Assembly: GCA_003020925.1 (NCBI GenBank)
Contig: PXRT01000013.1
Location: 92,975 to 146,469 of the forward strand
Direction: 5' to 3'
DNA: 53,495 nt
DNA from: Halobacteriales archaeon QS_6_64_34
Lineage (GTDB): Archaea; Halobacteriota; Halobacteria; Halobacteriales; Haloarculaceae
A program made the position numbers and the translations under genes. Position 1 is the first letter of the stretch. Every line of letters begins with the position of its first letter. The notes beneath the pieces were generated by a model. That model saw only the letters and a list, made by a program, of their open reading frames with translations, ran no database searches and was not told the DNA's origin. Below are positions 7,608-15,174 of the stretch, one piece after another.

Positions 7608-8090
7608 TTAAACCAGGTACCGAATGACGAACCGGATTGTCCCGACGACGTAGGCGAGCACCCAGAAGATGACGTAGCCGAAGACGCCGATACGCAGGCG
7701 GGAGCGCCAGTGGTCCATCCTGTCGCCCCCGATTTCGTCCATGAGGACGTCCTGGTCGTAGTCGTTGTAGAGGTCGTGCTGGCGTTTCGCCCGGAAGATG
7801 CGGACGATACCCGTCCCGCCGAACAGCAAGAGCGCATACGCCTGCAGGCCCAGATAGGCGTGGACGGCCGAGAGCCCGCCGAGCTGGTCCGGCAGCCGCG
7901 GAACCATCCAGAGCAGCATCGGCACCGTCGTCAGGGTGAGCCCGGTGCCGACGAACTTCAGGTGGTGGACGAGCACGCCCCACGTGACAGGTTCGGTCTC
8001 GATGATGTAGTACGCGCCGTACAGAAAACAGGGGAAACTGAGACTCACGGACACGAACACGACAGCGGCTATCAGCGCGTCCGACACCAT
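7608..8090 (-). CDS. Haloarchaeal membrane protein of the bc-complex neighbourhood
   Basis: About 160 residues with four hydrophobic segments (near residues 3-25, 42-60, 70-90 and 135-157) and a polar loop with HDLYNDYDQDVL between the third and fourth. I believe this is one of a group of haloarchaeal DUFs (DUF7321, from memory) found next to halocyanin-Rieske-cytochrome b genes. The frame extends to 8177, but the ATG at 8090 is preferred because TTTTAG lies about 27 bases upstream. It is divergent from the small zinc protein and the main respiratory cluster. It may be an accessory or assembly factor; no catalytic residues are recognised. Confidence 0.65.
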   Translation of the reverse strand: MVSDALIAAVVFVSVSLSFPCFLYGAYYIIETEPVTWGVLVHHLKFVGTGLTLTTVPMLLWMVPRLPDQLGGLSAVHAYLGLQAYALLLFGGTGIVRIFRAKRQHDLYNDYDQDVLMDEIGGDRMDHWRSRLRIGVFGYVIFWVLAYVVGTIRFVIRYLV

Positions 8091-8339
8091 GGCCGGCGTT
8101 AGGACAGGACCCGCTAAAACGTGCCGGATGCGCTCCCTAACGGGGTTGTCGACCACAGTCATGGTGGTTCCGACCACTCAGCTGTGTGCCAGCAGTATTC
8201 AATTTGAACGATTATAGTAGCCAGATTTGGATATATATAGCTAAAAACCATGCAGATATAGACTTATATCGATAGAACCGATACATACGCCCAAGATATG
8301 ATTGGGTCGGCAAGCCGTCGGCGCACCCGGAAGGGCGGT

Positions 8340-8504
8340 ATGAACGCACCGTCGAAACGAAGCGACTACTACTATGGTGAACTCGCGACCTGTGAAATCT
8401 GTGAGGTCGAACAGCAGTGTTTCGACCGCTTCGGGATGGTGACCTGTGAGGCGTGCCAGACAGAGTATCTGCCCTCCGGCGGGGGCATCCTCTATTTCGG
8501 CTAG
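8340..8504 (+). CDS. Small zinc-finger protein
   Basis: A 54-residue protein with two CxxC pairs: ATCEICEVEQQC early and VTCEACQTEY about 20 residues later. It is a treble-clef or ribbon-like zinc site and ends GGGILYFG. An upstream ATG at 8298 would add 14 basic residues and lies about 30 bases from a TATATC box at 8265-8270, so it is an alternative leaderless start. It sits at the head of the respiratory cluster, 60 bases before the next gene, but nothing shows a direct role there. Such mini zinc proteins are common and mostly uncharacterised in haloarchaea. Confidence 0.65.
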   Translation: MNAPSKRSDYYYGELATCEICEVEQQCFDRFGMVTCEACQTEYLPSGGGILYFG

Positions 8505-8564
8505 TGGTTTGGCGGGAAGCGACAATCGTCACGCTAACAGGTACTCCCCACATAGCATCGGGCG

Positions 8565-9401
8565 ATGAGCGATTCCTCGGACGAGCAAGTGCGAGCGGGA
8601 CAGGACGCCGACGGTCCCACGGAGACCGCTTCCGAGGACGTCGAGACGCTCCGCAAGCAGGTCGAGGAGAAGTACGACTTCGACGACTTCGGCCCGGCGG
8701 ACATGGCCGAGATGACCGCCGAGGAGTGGGACGTCGCGTTCGACGAGGGGTCCTGGATTACGGGCGAGGAGCTGCTCGCCCGCGTCGAGCGGGACCTCCG
8801 GAGTCGGGTCGCCACCCGGGACGTGTTCGCCCGCATCGAGCGCAGCGGGAACCCCCCGCGCGTGCTGGCCTACTCCGACGAGGGGTACGCCATCGTCTAC
8901 CCGGACGGCTCAGTCGAGGGCGAGGGGACCGTCCTCCGGGACGTGAAACCGACCGTCGCGCTGTGCTCGATGGACAGCTACGAAGTGCCCGAGTCGGTGC
9001 CCGACAACCCGCTCCCGGAGCCCAGCACCGTCCCCGAGGGCGGCGGCGAACTCGGCAACCGAATGTTGCAGGTCATCGCGGGCGTGCAACTGCTCGCCGG
9101 CGTCGCGATGCTCGCCGGCGCGGTGTTCGCGCTGGTCGGGGTGTTCGGGCTGGGCGGGCCGGGGACGAACATCGAGTTCCTGGTCGTCGGCGGGCTCGCC
9201 TTCGTCGGCGTCTCGCTGGTGCTGTTTTTCACTGTCGCGAACGCGCGCCTCTCCGATAAGTTCCGGGCCGAGGAGTACCGGGACCGGCTGCGTGCAATCG
9301 GGCTGGAGGACGGCGAACGGCCCGACTTCGTGCCCGAACTCACCCCCGATGACGACCGGGGTGACGGGGACCGAGAGGACGCCGACGAACTCGGTGCGTA
9401 G
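8565..9401 (+). CDS. Haloarchaeal protein with two C-terminal TM helices (DUF7319-like)
   Basis: 278 residues: an acidic, soluble N-terminal region of about 165 residues (with a helix around EEKYDFDDFGPADM and a segment ending CSMDSYEVPESVP), then two transmembrane helices (about 168-195 and 204-226) and a charged C-tail. I recognise it as the uncharacterised protein that precedes halocyanin in haloarchaeal bc-type loci, called DUF7319 as far as I remember. Genomic position is the only guide to function: a membrane-anchored partner of the halocyanin/Rieske/cytochrome b complex. Halocyanin follows on the same strand after a TATA box of its own. Confidence 0.7.
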   Translation: MSDSSDEQVRAGQDADGPTETASEDVETLRKQVEEKYDFDDFGPADMAEMTAEEWDVAFDEGSWITGEELLARVERDLRSRVATRDVFARIERSGNPPRVLAYSDEGYAIVYPDGSVEGEGTVLRDVKPTVALCSMDSYEVPESVPDNPLPEPSTVPEGGGELGNRMLQVIAGVQLLAGVAMLAGAVFALVGVFGLGGPGTNIEFLVVGGLAFVGVSLVLFFTVANARLSDKFRAEEYRDRLRAIGLEDGERPDFVPELTPDDDRGDGDREDADELGA

Positions 9402-9428
9402 CGGTTCCTGCGGGTGGTATCCGGTGGG

Positions 9429-9436
9429 TTTATACA
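9429..9436 (+). promoter_or_regulatory. TATA box for the halocyanin operon
   Basis: TTTATACA lies about 25 bases before the halocyanin ATG at 9457, fitting a leaderless transcript. It is the first clear promoter ahead of the tightly packed halocyanin-to-cytochrome-b run. Confidence 0.5.
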
Positions 9437-9456
9437 AACACAGTTCTGAACTCCGG

Positions 9457-10134
9457 ATGAATATGAACAGGCGGGAATTCGTCCGGACGGCGGGGGGTGC
9501 CACGGCCGGCGCGGCGGCCCTCGGCACCGCCGGCCCGGCCGCAGCCCAAGAAGAGGGCACAGAGTCCGGCGGCGGTGGCGACAACACAGCCCCGGACTTC
9601 GGCGGCTTCCTCGACAGCGTCGGGAACTACGGCGGGCCGGGGAGCACCGTCGACGCGACGGGGCAGGACACGGTGACGGTCGAGGTCGGTGTACAGGCCA
9701 ACGACGGCCCTTACGGCTTTGGCCCGCCGGCCGTCCACGTCGACAACGGCGCGACCGTGGAGTGGGAGTGGACCGGCGACGGGAGCCACAACGTCGTCTC
9801 GGCCAGCGACGGACCGCTCGATTCGGGCGACGCAGTTTCCAACGCCGGCGTCAACTACGATTTTACCTTCGACGAGGACGGTATCTACAACTACGTCTGT
9901 GTCCCCCACGAGGGCCTCCACATGAAAGGGTCAATCGTCGTCGGCGAGGACTACCCGACCCAGCAACTGGGCGGGGGCGGTCCCGTGGAGGTCGACCCCC
10001 ACTACGCCGGCGTCCCCATCCAGCCCCACTACGTCGGCTTCGGGGCCGGCCTCGCGGTCGTCATCCCGCTCATCTTCACCTTCTTCCAGCTGAAGTACGG
10101 TGAATCGCCACACACCAGCGGAGGGAACAACTGA
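9457..10134 (+). CDS. Halocyanin (blue copper protein), membrane anchored
   Basis: A 225-residue Tat-exported type 1 copper protein that carries electrons on the outer face of the membrane, probably between the bc-like complex and a terminal oxidase. The N-terminus has the twin-arginine motif NRREFVR and an Ala-rich signal ending PAAAQ. Copper ligands are visible: His111 (DGSHNVV), Cys148, His151 and Met156 in CVPHEGLHMKG. Unlike lipoprotein halocyanins, it has a C-terminal transmembrane helix (about residues 197-216), with no lipobox cysteine. It starts the halocyanin-Rieske-cytochrome b unit, and the next gene overlaps its stop by one base (TGATG). Confidence 0.88.
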   Translation: MNMNRREFVRTAGGATAGAAALGTAGPAAAQEEGTESGGGGDNTAPDFGGFLDSVGNYGGPGSTVDATGQDTVTVEVGVQANDGPYGFGPPAVHVDNGATVEWEWTGDGSHNVVSASDGPLDSGDAVSNAGVNYDFTFDEDGIYNYVCVPHEGLHMKGSIVVGEDYPTQQLGGGGPVEVDPHYAGVPIQPHYVGFGAGLAVVIPLIFTFFQLKYGESPHTSGGNN

Positions 10135-10553
10135 TGGCCTCTGAAGGCTCCACGTACGGCGATATCCACCGCTACGAGCCGCCACGCGAGAGCACGGCGG
10201 CGGCGGTCGGCATCGTCCTCCTGACCATCATCCAGGTCGGACTGGTCGGCCTCTTTACCTACGGGATGCTCGCCGGCTGGGCGTCCGGTATCGGGACGGT
10301 GCTGACGGTCAGCCTCATCGAGGCCAACATGTTCCTCGGTGGCGTGCTGACGGCCATCTTCATCGACCTGGCCTTCATCATGCTCCTCTATCGAAAGGAG
10401 TTCCTCCCCGACGTGATGATTGTCAAGAAGCGCCGGCGCAAGTGGGAAGACCTCTACATCCGGCAGGACGACGTCGACGGGACGAGCGTGGCCGACCAGG
10501 GCGAGTTCGTAGAGACAGTCAAACGCGCTATCTACCCCTACTACAAGAAATAA
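10134..10553 (+). CDS. Small membrane protein of the bc-like operon (DUF7318-like)
   Basis: 139 residues with two long hydrophobic helices (about 21-45 and 62-86) and a basic C-terminal region (VKKRRRKWEDLYI). It sits between halocyanin and the Rieske gene, overlapping both by a single base, so translation is probably coupled. In haloarchaea this small protein is a constant member of the locus (DUF7318, from memory) but has no known function. An accessory subunit holding the Rieske or halocyanin domains at the membrane is a reasonable inference; no cofactor ligands are evident. Confidence 0.72.
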   Translation: MASEGSTYGDIHRYEPPRESTAAAVGIVLLTIIQVGLVGLFTYGMLAGWASGIGTVLTVSLIEANMFLGGVLTAIFIDLAFIMLLYRKEFLPDVMIVKKRRRKWEDLYIRQDDVDGTSVADQGEFVETVKRAIYPYYKK

Positions 10554-11416
10554 TGCCACTAGACGAAGACAAGTACCCGGCCGAGACGGGCAGACGACGG
10601 TTCGTATCGGGTGTCGTGGGTAGTGCCGCACTGTCGGCGGTCGGCGTCGGCGGCGCTGCGGCGACGGACTCACTCACGAGTTCCTCCGGCGAGGGCGGCG
10701 GAACGACCAACTTCGTCGCCGTCGAGAACATCGACGGCCCCGCGCCACGCGGGATGCCAATCATCCCAATCGAGATAAACGGCGGCGAACTCTCCGGCCT
10801 CTGGCCCGAGTACGACGAGGAAGCCGGCGTCGCTATCGCCCGTGACTTCGGCGGGAGCGGCATCGACTACTCCTCGGCGTGGTTCCAGTATTGTGGCATC
10901 CAGAGTTCGTCCGGTATCTACCCGCAGGCCGACGCCGACAACCTCTTCCTGAACAGCCCGGGGTCGTTCGACTGGCAGAGCGACGTCGAACAGGATGCTC
11001 CACTGACCGTCGACATGTTCGACGACTACGAATCCTGGGGCAACGGTATCGGTACGGCCGGGCTGGGCAAGCCCGCCAGCGCCGTCTGGCGCCAGACCGA
11101 AGACGGCGGCGTCCCCGTCCAGGTAATTCGCTCCGTCGAAGTCGAGAAGATGGCCAACGGGGACGGGGAGTACAGCGACCTCCCGGGCAGCGTCCAGAGC
11201 TTCATCTCGGCGGCGACCGACCAGGGCTTTATCGCCTGGCTCAACAAGTGCACGCACTTCTGCTGTGTCCCCGGCTTCAAGACACAGGAGGGGAGCGCGA
11301 ACTTCGGTGGCGCCAACGCCATCTACTGCCAGTGTCACCAGTCGGTGTACGACCCGTTCAGTCCCGTCCTGACGCAGTTCGTGGCGCTGCCGCGCCCACC
11401 ACAAACCGATGGATAA
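10553..11416 (+). CDS. Rieske iron-sulfur protein
   Basis: A 287-residue, Tat-exported 2Fe-2S protein of the bc-type complex. The N-terminus has TGRRRFVSG with a hydrophobic anchor. The C-terminal Rieske boxes are complete: Cys233-Thr-His235 with Cys238, and Cys259-Gln-Cys261-His262. Cluster ligands are Cys233, His235, Cys259 and His262; Cys238 and Cys261 form the usual disulfide. The domain between residues 50 and 200 is much longer than in mitochondrial Rieske proteins and carries an unknown insertion. It starts one base inside the previous stop and ends six bases before cytochrome b. Confidence 0.9.
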   Translation: MPLDEDKYPAETGRRRFVSGVVGSAALSAVGVGGAAATDSLTSSSGEGGGTTNFVAVENIDGPAPRGMPIIPIEINGGELSGLWPEYDEEAGVAIARDFGGSGIDYSSAWFQYCGIQSSSGIYPQADADNLFLNSPGSFDWQSDVEQDAPLTVDMFDDYESWGNGIGTAGLGKPASAVWRQTEDGGVPVQVIRSVEVEKMANGDGEYSDLPGSVQSFISAATDQGFIAWLNKCTHFCCVPGFKTQEGSANFGGANAIYCQCHQSVYDPFSPVLTQFVALPRPPQTDG

Positions 11417-11422
11417 CTACCA

Positions 11423-12226
11423 ATGAGCCTCGAACGCAAAGACGACCACGACCACAAAGGGTGGATGGAATCCCGAGAGCTATCGCCGCTGGAGACCATC
11501 TACCTGACGACACTCATCTGGCTCGACAAGCGCCTTCGCGTCGTTGACTACCTAGAGCTACTGGAGGACCTCTACTACAAAGTCAACATGCAGATGCCAA
11601 AGAGCCACACGGAGCAGTACAACCTCGACAACAAGTTCTGGTACTGGTACCCCCTGTACGCGCTTGGTTCCTTCTCGACCGTCGCGTACATCGTCGCCGC
11701 CATCTCCGGTGCCTTGCTCGGCTTTTACTACGCCCCCGCAGCGGCGGCCGCCGACGGCTCGCCGACGGTGGCGTATGACTCGGTGTTGCTCATCATGGGC
11801 CAGCTCAACCTGGGCTACTTCCTGCGGTCGGTTCACCGCTGGTCCGCTCAGATTATGGTCGCCGCCGTGTTCCTCCACATGCTCCGTGTCTACTTCACGG
11901 GCGCGTACAAGGAACCGCGCGAACTCAACTGGCTCATCGGCATCATCCTCATCAGCCTGACGCTGGTCTTTGGCTACACCGGCTACCTGCTCCCGTGGAG
12001 TCAGCTCTCCTACTGGGCGGGCCAGATTGGCGTCGAGATGTCACTCTCAATCCCGCTCATCGGCGAGTGGGTCGCACAGCTGATGTTCGGCGGGTTCACA
12101 CTCTCACAGGCCACGTTGCAACGGATGTATATCCTGCACGTGTTCTTCCTGCCGTTCATCACGACCGCCGTCATCGCTCTGCACATCGGTATCGTCTGGA
12201 TGCAGGGCATCGCGGAACCACACTGA
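11423..12226 (+). CDS. Cytochrome b N-terminal subunit (b6-like)
   Basis: A 267-residue integral membrane protein with four core helices and a long N-terminal cytoplasmic stretch. Both haem-ligand pairs are visible: His138-x13-His152 in the second core helix and His239-x14-His254 in the fourth. The x14 spacing is that of cytochrome b6 rather than of mitochondrial cytochrome b. The C-terminal half is supplied by the next gene, as in b6f and other split systems. It is the quinol-oxidising, proton-translocating core of the complex. Confidence 0.92.
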   Translation: MSLERKDDHDHKGWMESRELSPLETIYLTTLIWLDKRLRVVDYLELLEDLYYKVNMQMPKSHTEQYNLDNKFWYWYPLYALGSFSTVAYIVAAISGALLGFYYAPAAAAADGSPTVAYDSVLLIMGQLNLGYFLRSVHRWSAQIMVAAVFLHMLRVYFTGAYKEPRELNWLIGIILISLTLVFGYTGYLLPWSQLSYWAGQIGVEMSLSIPLIGEWVAQLMFGGFTLSQATLQRMYILHVFFLPFITTAVIALHIGIVWMQGIAEPH

Positions 12227-12230
12227 GACA

Positions 12231-12998
12231 ATGAGCGAAAACGAATCAGACGACGACGCTCGCACGGACGGCTCGGGCTCGGGTATCGTCGCTCCGGACG
12301 ACGAGACCCCATCGTGGTCCGAGCGCAAAGAGCGCACGCAGGGCCTCTCGCGGCTCACCTACGAGTACTTCGAACGCGGCCGCCGCGAGGACCAGGACCT
12401 GCGCCAGCAATCAGACTACGTGGAACGGGACGTACTCGCGTTCCCGGCCTGGCCCCACGAGATGATGCGGAACCTCGCCCTGACGAGCTTCTTCGTCGGG
12501 ATGATTCTGTTCGTCTCGGCGGCCCTGCCCCCGGAGATGCCAAATCCCGCGAACTCGGGAGTCACGCCCGCTATCATCCTGCCCGACTGGTATCTCTACT
12601 GGTCCTTTGGCCTGCTGAAACTCGGGCCGTTGAACCCCGACCTGGCCATCCTCGGCGGGTCGAAGATAATGGCCGACCGGACCTACGGTGTGCTCGCGAA
12701 CGTCGTGGTCGTCGGCTTCGTCGCCATCGTCCCCTTCCTCAACAAGGGGTCGGCCAGGCGCCCCGTCGAGCAGCCGTTCTGGGCCGCCGTCGGCATGTCC
12801 GGCGTCGTGTTCAGCTTCACCATCGCCGCCCTCTCCATCAAGAACCTCATCCCGATGGACTCCCATCTCCTGTTCGACCTAACCTTCCTGCTGCCCGTCG
12901 TCAGCGCGACCATCACCTACGCGGTGCTGAAGACGATGCGGGAAGGCTACATGTTCACGCTGAACCGGCGGTACTACCGGCTCCGACCGCCGAAGTAA
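12231..12998 (+). CDS. Cytochrome b C-terminal subunit (subunit IV-like)
   Basis: 255 residues: a charged N-terminal extension of about 75 residues, then helices near 80-98, 112-135 (entering), 152-175, 189-210 and 214-232. The quinol-oxidation-site motif reads PDWY at residues 118-121, the variant of PEWY also seen in other prokaryotic lineages. It follows the b6-like gene by four bases and completes cytochrome b. The N-terminal extension (rich in Ser/Asp/Arg) is longer than in cyanobacterial subunit IV and may contact the accessory proteins of this locus. Confidence 0.88.
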   Translation: MSENESDDDARTDGSGSGIVAPDDETPSWSERKERTQGLSRLTYEYFERGRREDQDLRQQSDYVERDVLAFPAWPHEMMRNLALTSFFVGMILFVSAALPPEMPNPANSGVTPAIILPDWYLYWSFGLLKLGPLNPDLAILGGSKIMADRTYGVLANVVVVGFVAIVPFLNKGSARRPVEQPFWAAVGMSGVVFSFTIAALSIKNLIPMDSHLLFDLTFLLPVVSATITYAVLKTMREGYMFTLNRRYYRLRPPK

Positions 12999-13114
12999 CG
13001 CGAGTTGGATTTGGATTTTCTGGCTGTCGTCGGCACCGATAAAAAGGCTCATCTCAACAATAATCGCTAGCCCGTCTCGCCGCAGTCAAGTAGCTGTGAT
13101 ACCTAGAGACGCCA

Positions 13115-13453
13115 ATGAGCGAGGCCGACCCGGAGACCGAGGACCCGCCCCGGATAACCAGTTCGGGCGAGGGCAAACAGCGGGAGGTCGTCGTGCCGCT
13201 TCGCCTCTACAAGACCGTTACCGTGTTCTCGACGCTGTTCGCGATTTTCAGCGTCGTCGGGGGGTTCATCCTCGTCGACGTCGCCACGGACAGGGCGTCG
13301 GCGCCGGCCTCCGAAATCGACATCCCGTTTGCCATCCTCGGTATCGGGCTGATTCTCGCCGGCACCGTGGTGTATGCGTTCTCGACGCGCTTTCGCACTG
13401 CGGAGATGGGAAAGTCTAAAGACGACGCTGACGAACCATCGGATAATGGCTGA
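13115..13453 (+). CDS. Small two-helix membrane protein (DUF7315-like)
   Basis: 112 residues with an acidic N-terminus, a conserved-looking KQREVVVPLRLYK segment and two transmembrane helices (about 34-56 and 70-90). It follows cytochrome b after a gap with a GATAAAAAGG box and overlaps the next gene by eight bases. I recognise it as one of the small haloarchaeal proteins that travel with the bc-like genes (DUF7315, from memory). Function unknown; an accessory subunit or assembly factor is inferred from synteny alone. Confidence 0.65.
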   Translation: MSEADPETEDPPRITSSGEGKQREVVVPLRLYKTVTVFSTLFAIFSVVGGFILVDVATDRASAPASEIDIPFAILGIGLILAGTVVYAFSTRFRTAEMGKSKDDADEPSDNG

Positions 13454-13718
13454 CGAGTTCATGAAAGGGTTCGCCGCCCTGATGGTTGGCGGCCTGGGCT
13501 GGATGACCATCGCGGGCTGGTACCGGACGCCGAGCTTCGAGGGGGCACAGCTCATCGGTGAGGCGCCGCCAGCGGAGTCGCTGACGGTGTTCGACACTGC
13601 GGCACTGTTGCTGATGGACGCCTTCTTCTGGTTTGCCATCTTCGGCTGTCTGACCTTCTGGGTCGTCCTCCCCATCGTCAGCGAACTCCGGGAGTATCTC
13701 GACGAGCGGTCGGCCTGA
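13446..13718 (+). CDS. Small two-helix membrane protein (DUF7314-like)
   Basis: 90 residues with two hydrophobic helices (about 6-26 and 48-76) and a polar loop containing GWYRTPSFEGAQ. The ATG lies inside the end of the preceding gene, so the two are translationally coupled. It is the last plus-strand gene of the respiratory locus and faces the next membrane protein tail to tail. It matches a haloarchaeal family I know only as a DUF linked to this locus (DUF7314). No cofactor-binding residues are seen. Confidence 0.65.
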   Translation: MADEFMKGFAALMVGGLGWMTIAGWYRTPSFEGAQLIGEAPPAESLTVFDTAALLLMDAFFWFAIFGCLTFWVVLPIVSELREYLDERSA

Positions 13719-13813
13719 CCGGGTTTCACGTCGCTGTCGTTGCTTGCCTAACAAAGCATATCACGGGCCCCGGCATCCCGGAGAAGTTCCGGAACAGGGT
13801 GAGTGAGCCGACT

Positions 13814-14275
13814 TCAGACGACGGCTTCCCAGGGGCTCTTGATAATCCAGAACAGGGCCTGATAGCTGGCGTACATCGCCAGCAGCACGACGGCGACGAT
13901 GGCGCCCTTTGGCCGTTCCAGCGGGATATCACGGCGCGCTTCGACTTTACGGGACTCGAACTCGAAGAAGTCGGTGATGACCGCACCGAGGACGAGCACC
14001 GACATGACCATTCCGCCGTGGTGGGCGATGGTCATGTAGAAGAAGGCGGTGACGATTAGCAGGACGTTGCTCGCGACGTGTGCCGGGTGGCGGGTGATGG
14101 CCTCCGCACCGTCGTCCTCGTACTGGGACTCGTGGCGTCGATGGGCCAGCAGGCGCGTCCCGAAGTTCGCGAGGACGAGCACCAACAGGACGTACTCGAT
14201 GACGAGCACGCCACCGGGCGCCTCGCTCCCGAAGATGGTGTCCAGCGGCCCGAAGAGGATGACGTCTGGCTGCAT
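13814..14275 (-). CDS. Multi-pass membrane protein (DUF7313-like)
   Basis: 153 residues with four predicted helices (near 20-43, 67-85, 88-108 and 124-145). The second ends in MTIAHHGGMV, a His-His pair at a membrane edge. It starts MQPDVILFGPLD. It is convergent with the last small subunit gene of the bc-like locus and 49 bases downstream of the NAD-kinase-like gene on its own strand. I recall it as part of the same haloarchaeal DUF set (DUF7313). The His pair could bind a metal or haem, but that is speculation. Confidence 0.6.
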   Translation of the reverse strand: MQPDVILFGPLDTIFGSEAPGGVLVIEYVLLVLVLANFGTRLLAHRRHESQYEDDGAEAITRHPAHVASNVLLIVTAFFYMTIAHHGGMVMSVLVLGAVITDFFEFESRKVEARRDIPLERPKGAIVAVVLLAMYASYQALFWIIKSPWEAVV

Positions 14276-14324
14276 GCCTGCTTCTCTGTACGATGGCCTT
14301 TAGTCTCTTTCCAATTTCTGCAGG

Positions 14325-15044
14325 TCACCGGAACCGAGACCCGCTCTCCTCGACGACGGCGACCCGCAGCGTCCCCTGTCGGCCCAGTGCCGCCGTCTCC
14401 CCGCAGGCGACCGTCGCCACCGCCTCGCCGTCGGCGTACAGCGTGACCGTCGCCTCGTCGCGTTCGACTGCCACCGACAGCCCAGCAAGCGAGACCACCC
14501 AGTGGTCCGGGTTGGTCTGGAACGGGGCGATGGGGGCGACCACGCCGACGGACGCGACGGGCGCGAGAACCGGCCCCCCGACCCGTCGGGCGTACCCCGG
14601 CGACCCCGCCGGCGTCGCCAGGGTCACCCCGTCTGCGCGGAACTGCCCGATGCTGTCGGTCGTCGTCTCGACGGCGTACTCCGAGATGCGCGCCGCCTCG
14701 GCCGTGACCGCCGTCACGTCGAAGACCGTCGTCCCGACCGTCTCGCCGGCCACGGCCACGTCGAAGACAGGGTGCCGTTCCGTTGACGCGCCCTCCAGCC
14801 CCGCGACGGCGGCGGGGACGGACTCGCGAGAGACGGAGCGGACACCACGACCAGCGGCGACCGGCAACACCAGCGGGGCCGTGTCGGCGGTCGCGACGGC
14901 CCGCACCGCCGCCTGTCCGATAGCGACGACCCGCTCCGTCGTCGGGACGCTGTCGACCGTGCCCTCGACGACGGCGGCGCCCGACTCGCGGAGCCGGTCG
15001 GCCACCGCCGGGTCCCCGACCACGCCCACGGCACTGTTACTCAT
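14325..15044 (-). CDS. NAD-kinase-like protein lacking the GGDGT motif
   Basis: 239 residues. The C-terminal half is clearly NAD-kinase fold: ADGVTLATPAGSPGYARR (residues 137-154), VGGP, then VAPIAPF, matching the substrate-binding part of ATP-NAD kinases. The catalytic half is degenerate: where GGDGT is expected the protein reads VVAIGQAAV (39-47), and the following Asn-Glu pair is replaced by Phe-Asp (VFDVTAV). I therefore expect it not to phosphorylate NAD and perhaps to act as a dinucleotide-sensing or regulatory paralogue. The gene lies behind the geranylgeranyl reductase and beside the respiratory genes. Confidence 0.7.
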   Translation of the reverse strand: MSNSAVGVVGDPAVADRLRESGAAVVEGTVDSVPTTERVVAIGQAAVRAVATADTAPLVLPVAAGRGVRSVSRESVPAAVAGLEGASTERHPVFDVAVAGETVGTTVFDVTAVTAEAARISEYAVETTTDSIGQFRADGVTLATPAGSPGYARRVGGPVLAPVASVGVVAPIAPFQTNPDHWVVSLAGLSVAVERDEATVTLYADGEAVATVACGETAALGRQGTLRVAVVEESGSRFR

Positions 15045-15174
15045 TGGCGAGAGTCCCCGCCGGTCGGGGAAAAAGTTGCCGCACTCGGAGTGTCCACACT
15101 GGTGAACGGTTCGGACGGAACGCAGTCAGTGCTGGGGGACTCGAGTTCCACAGCGCTTCGATGCCAGTCGACAC

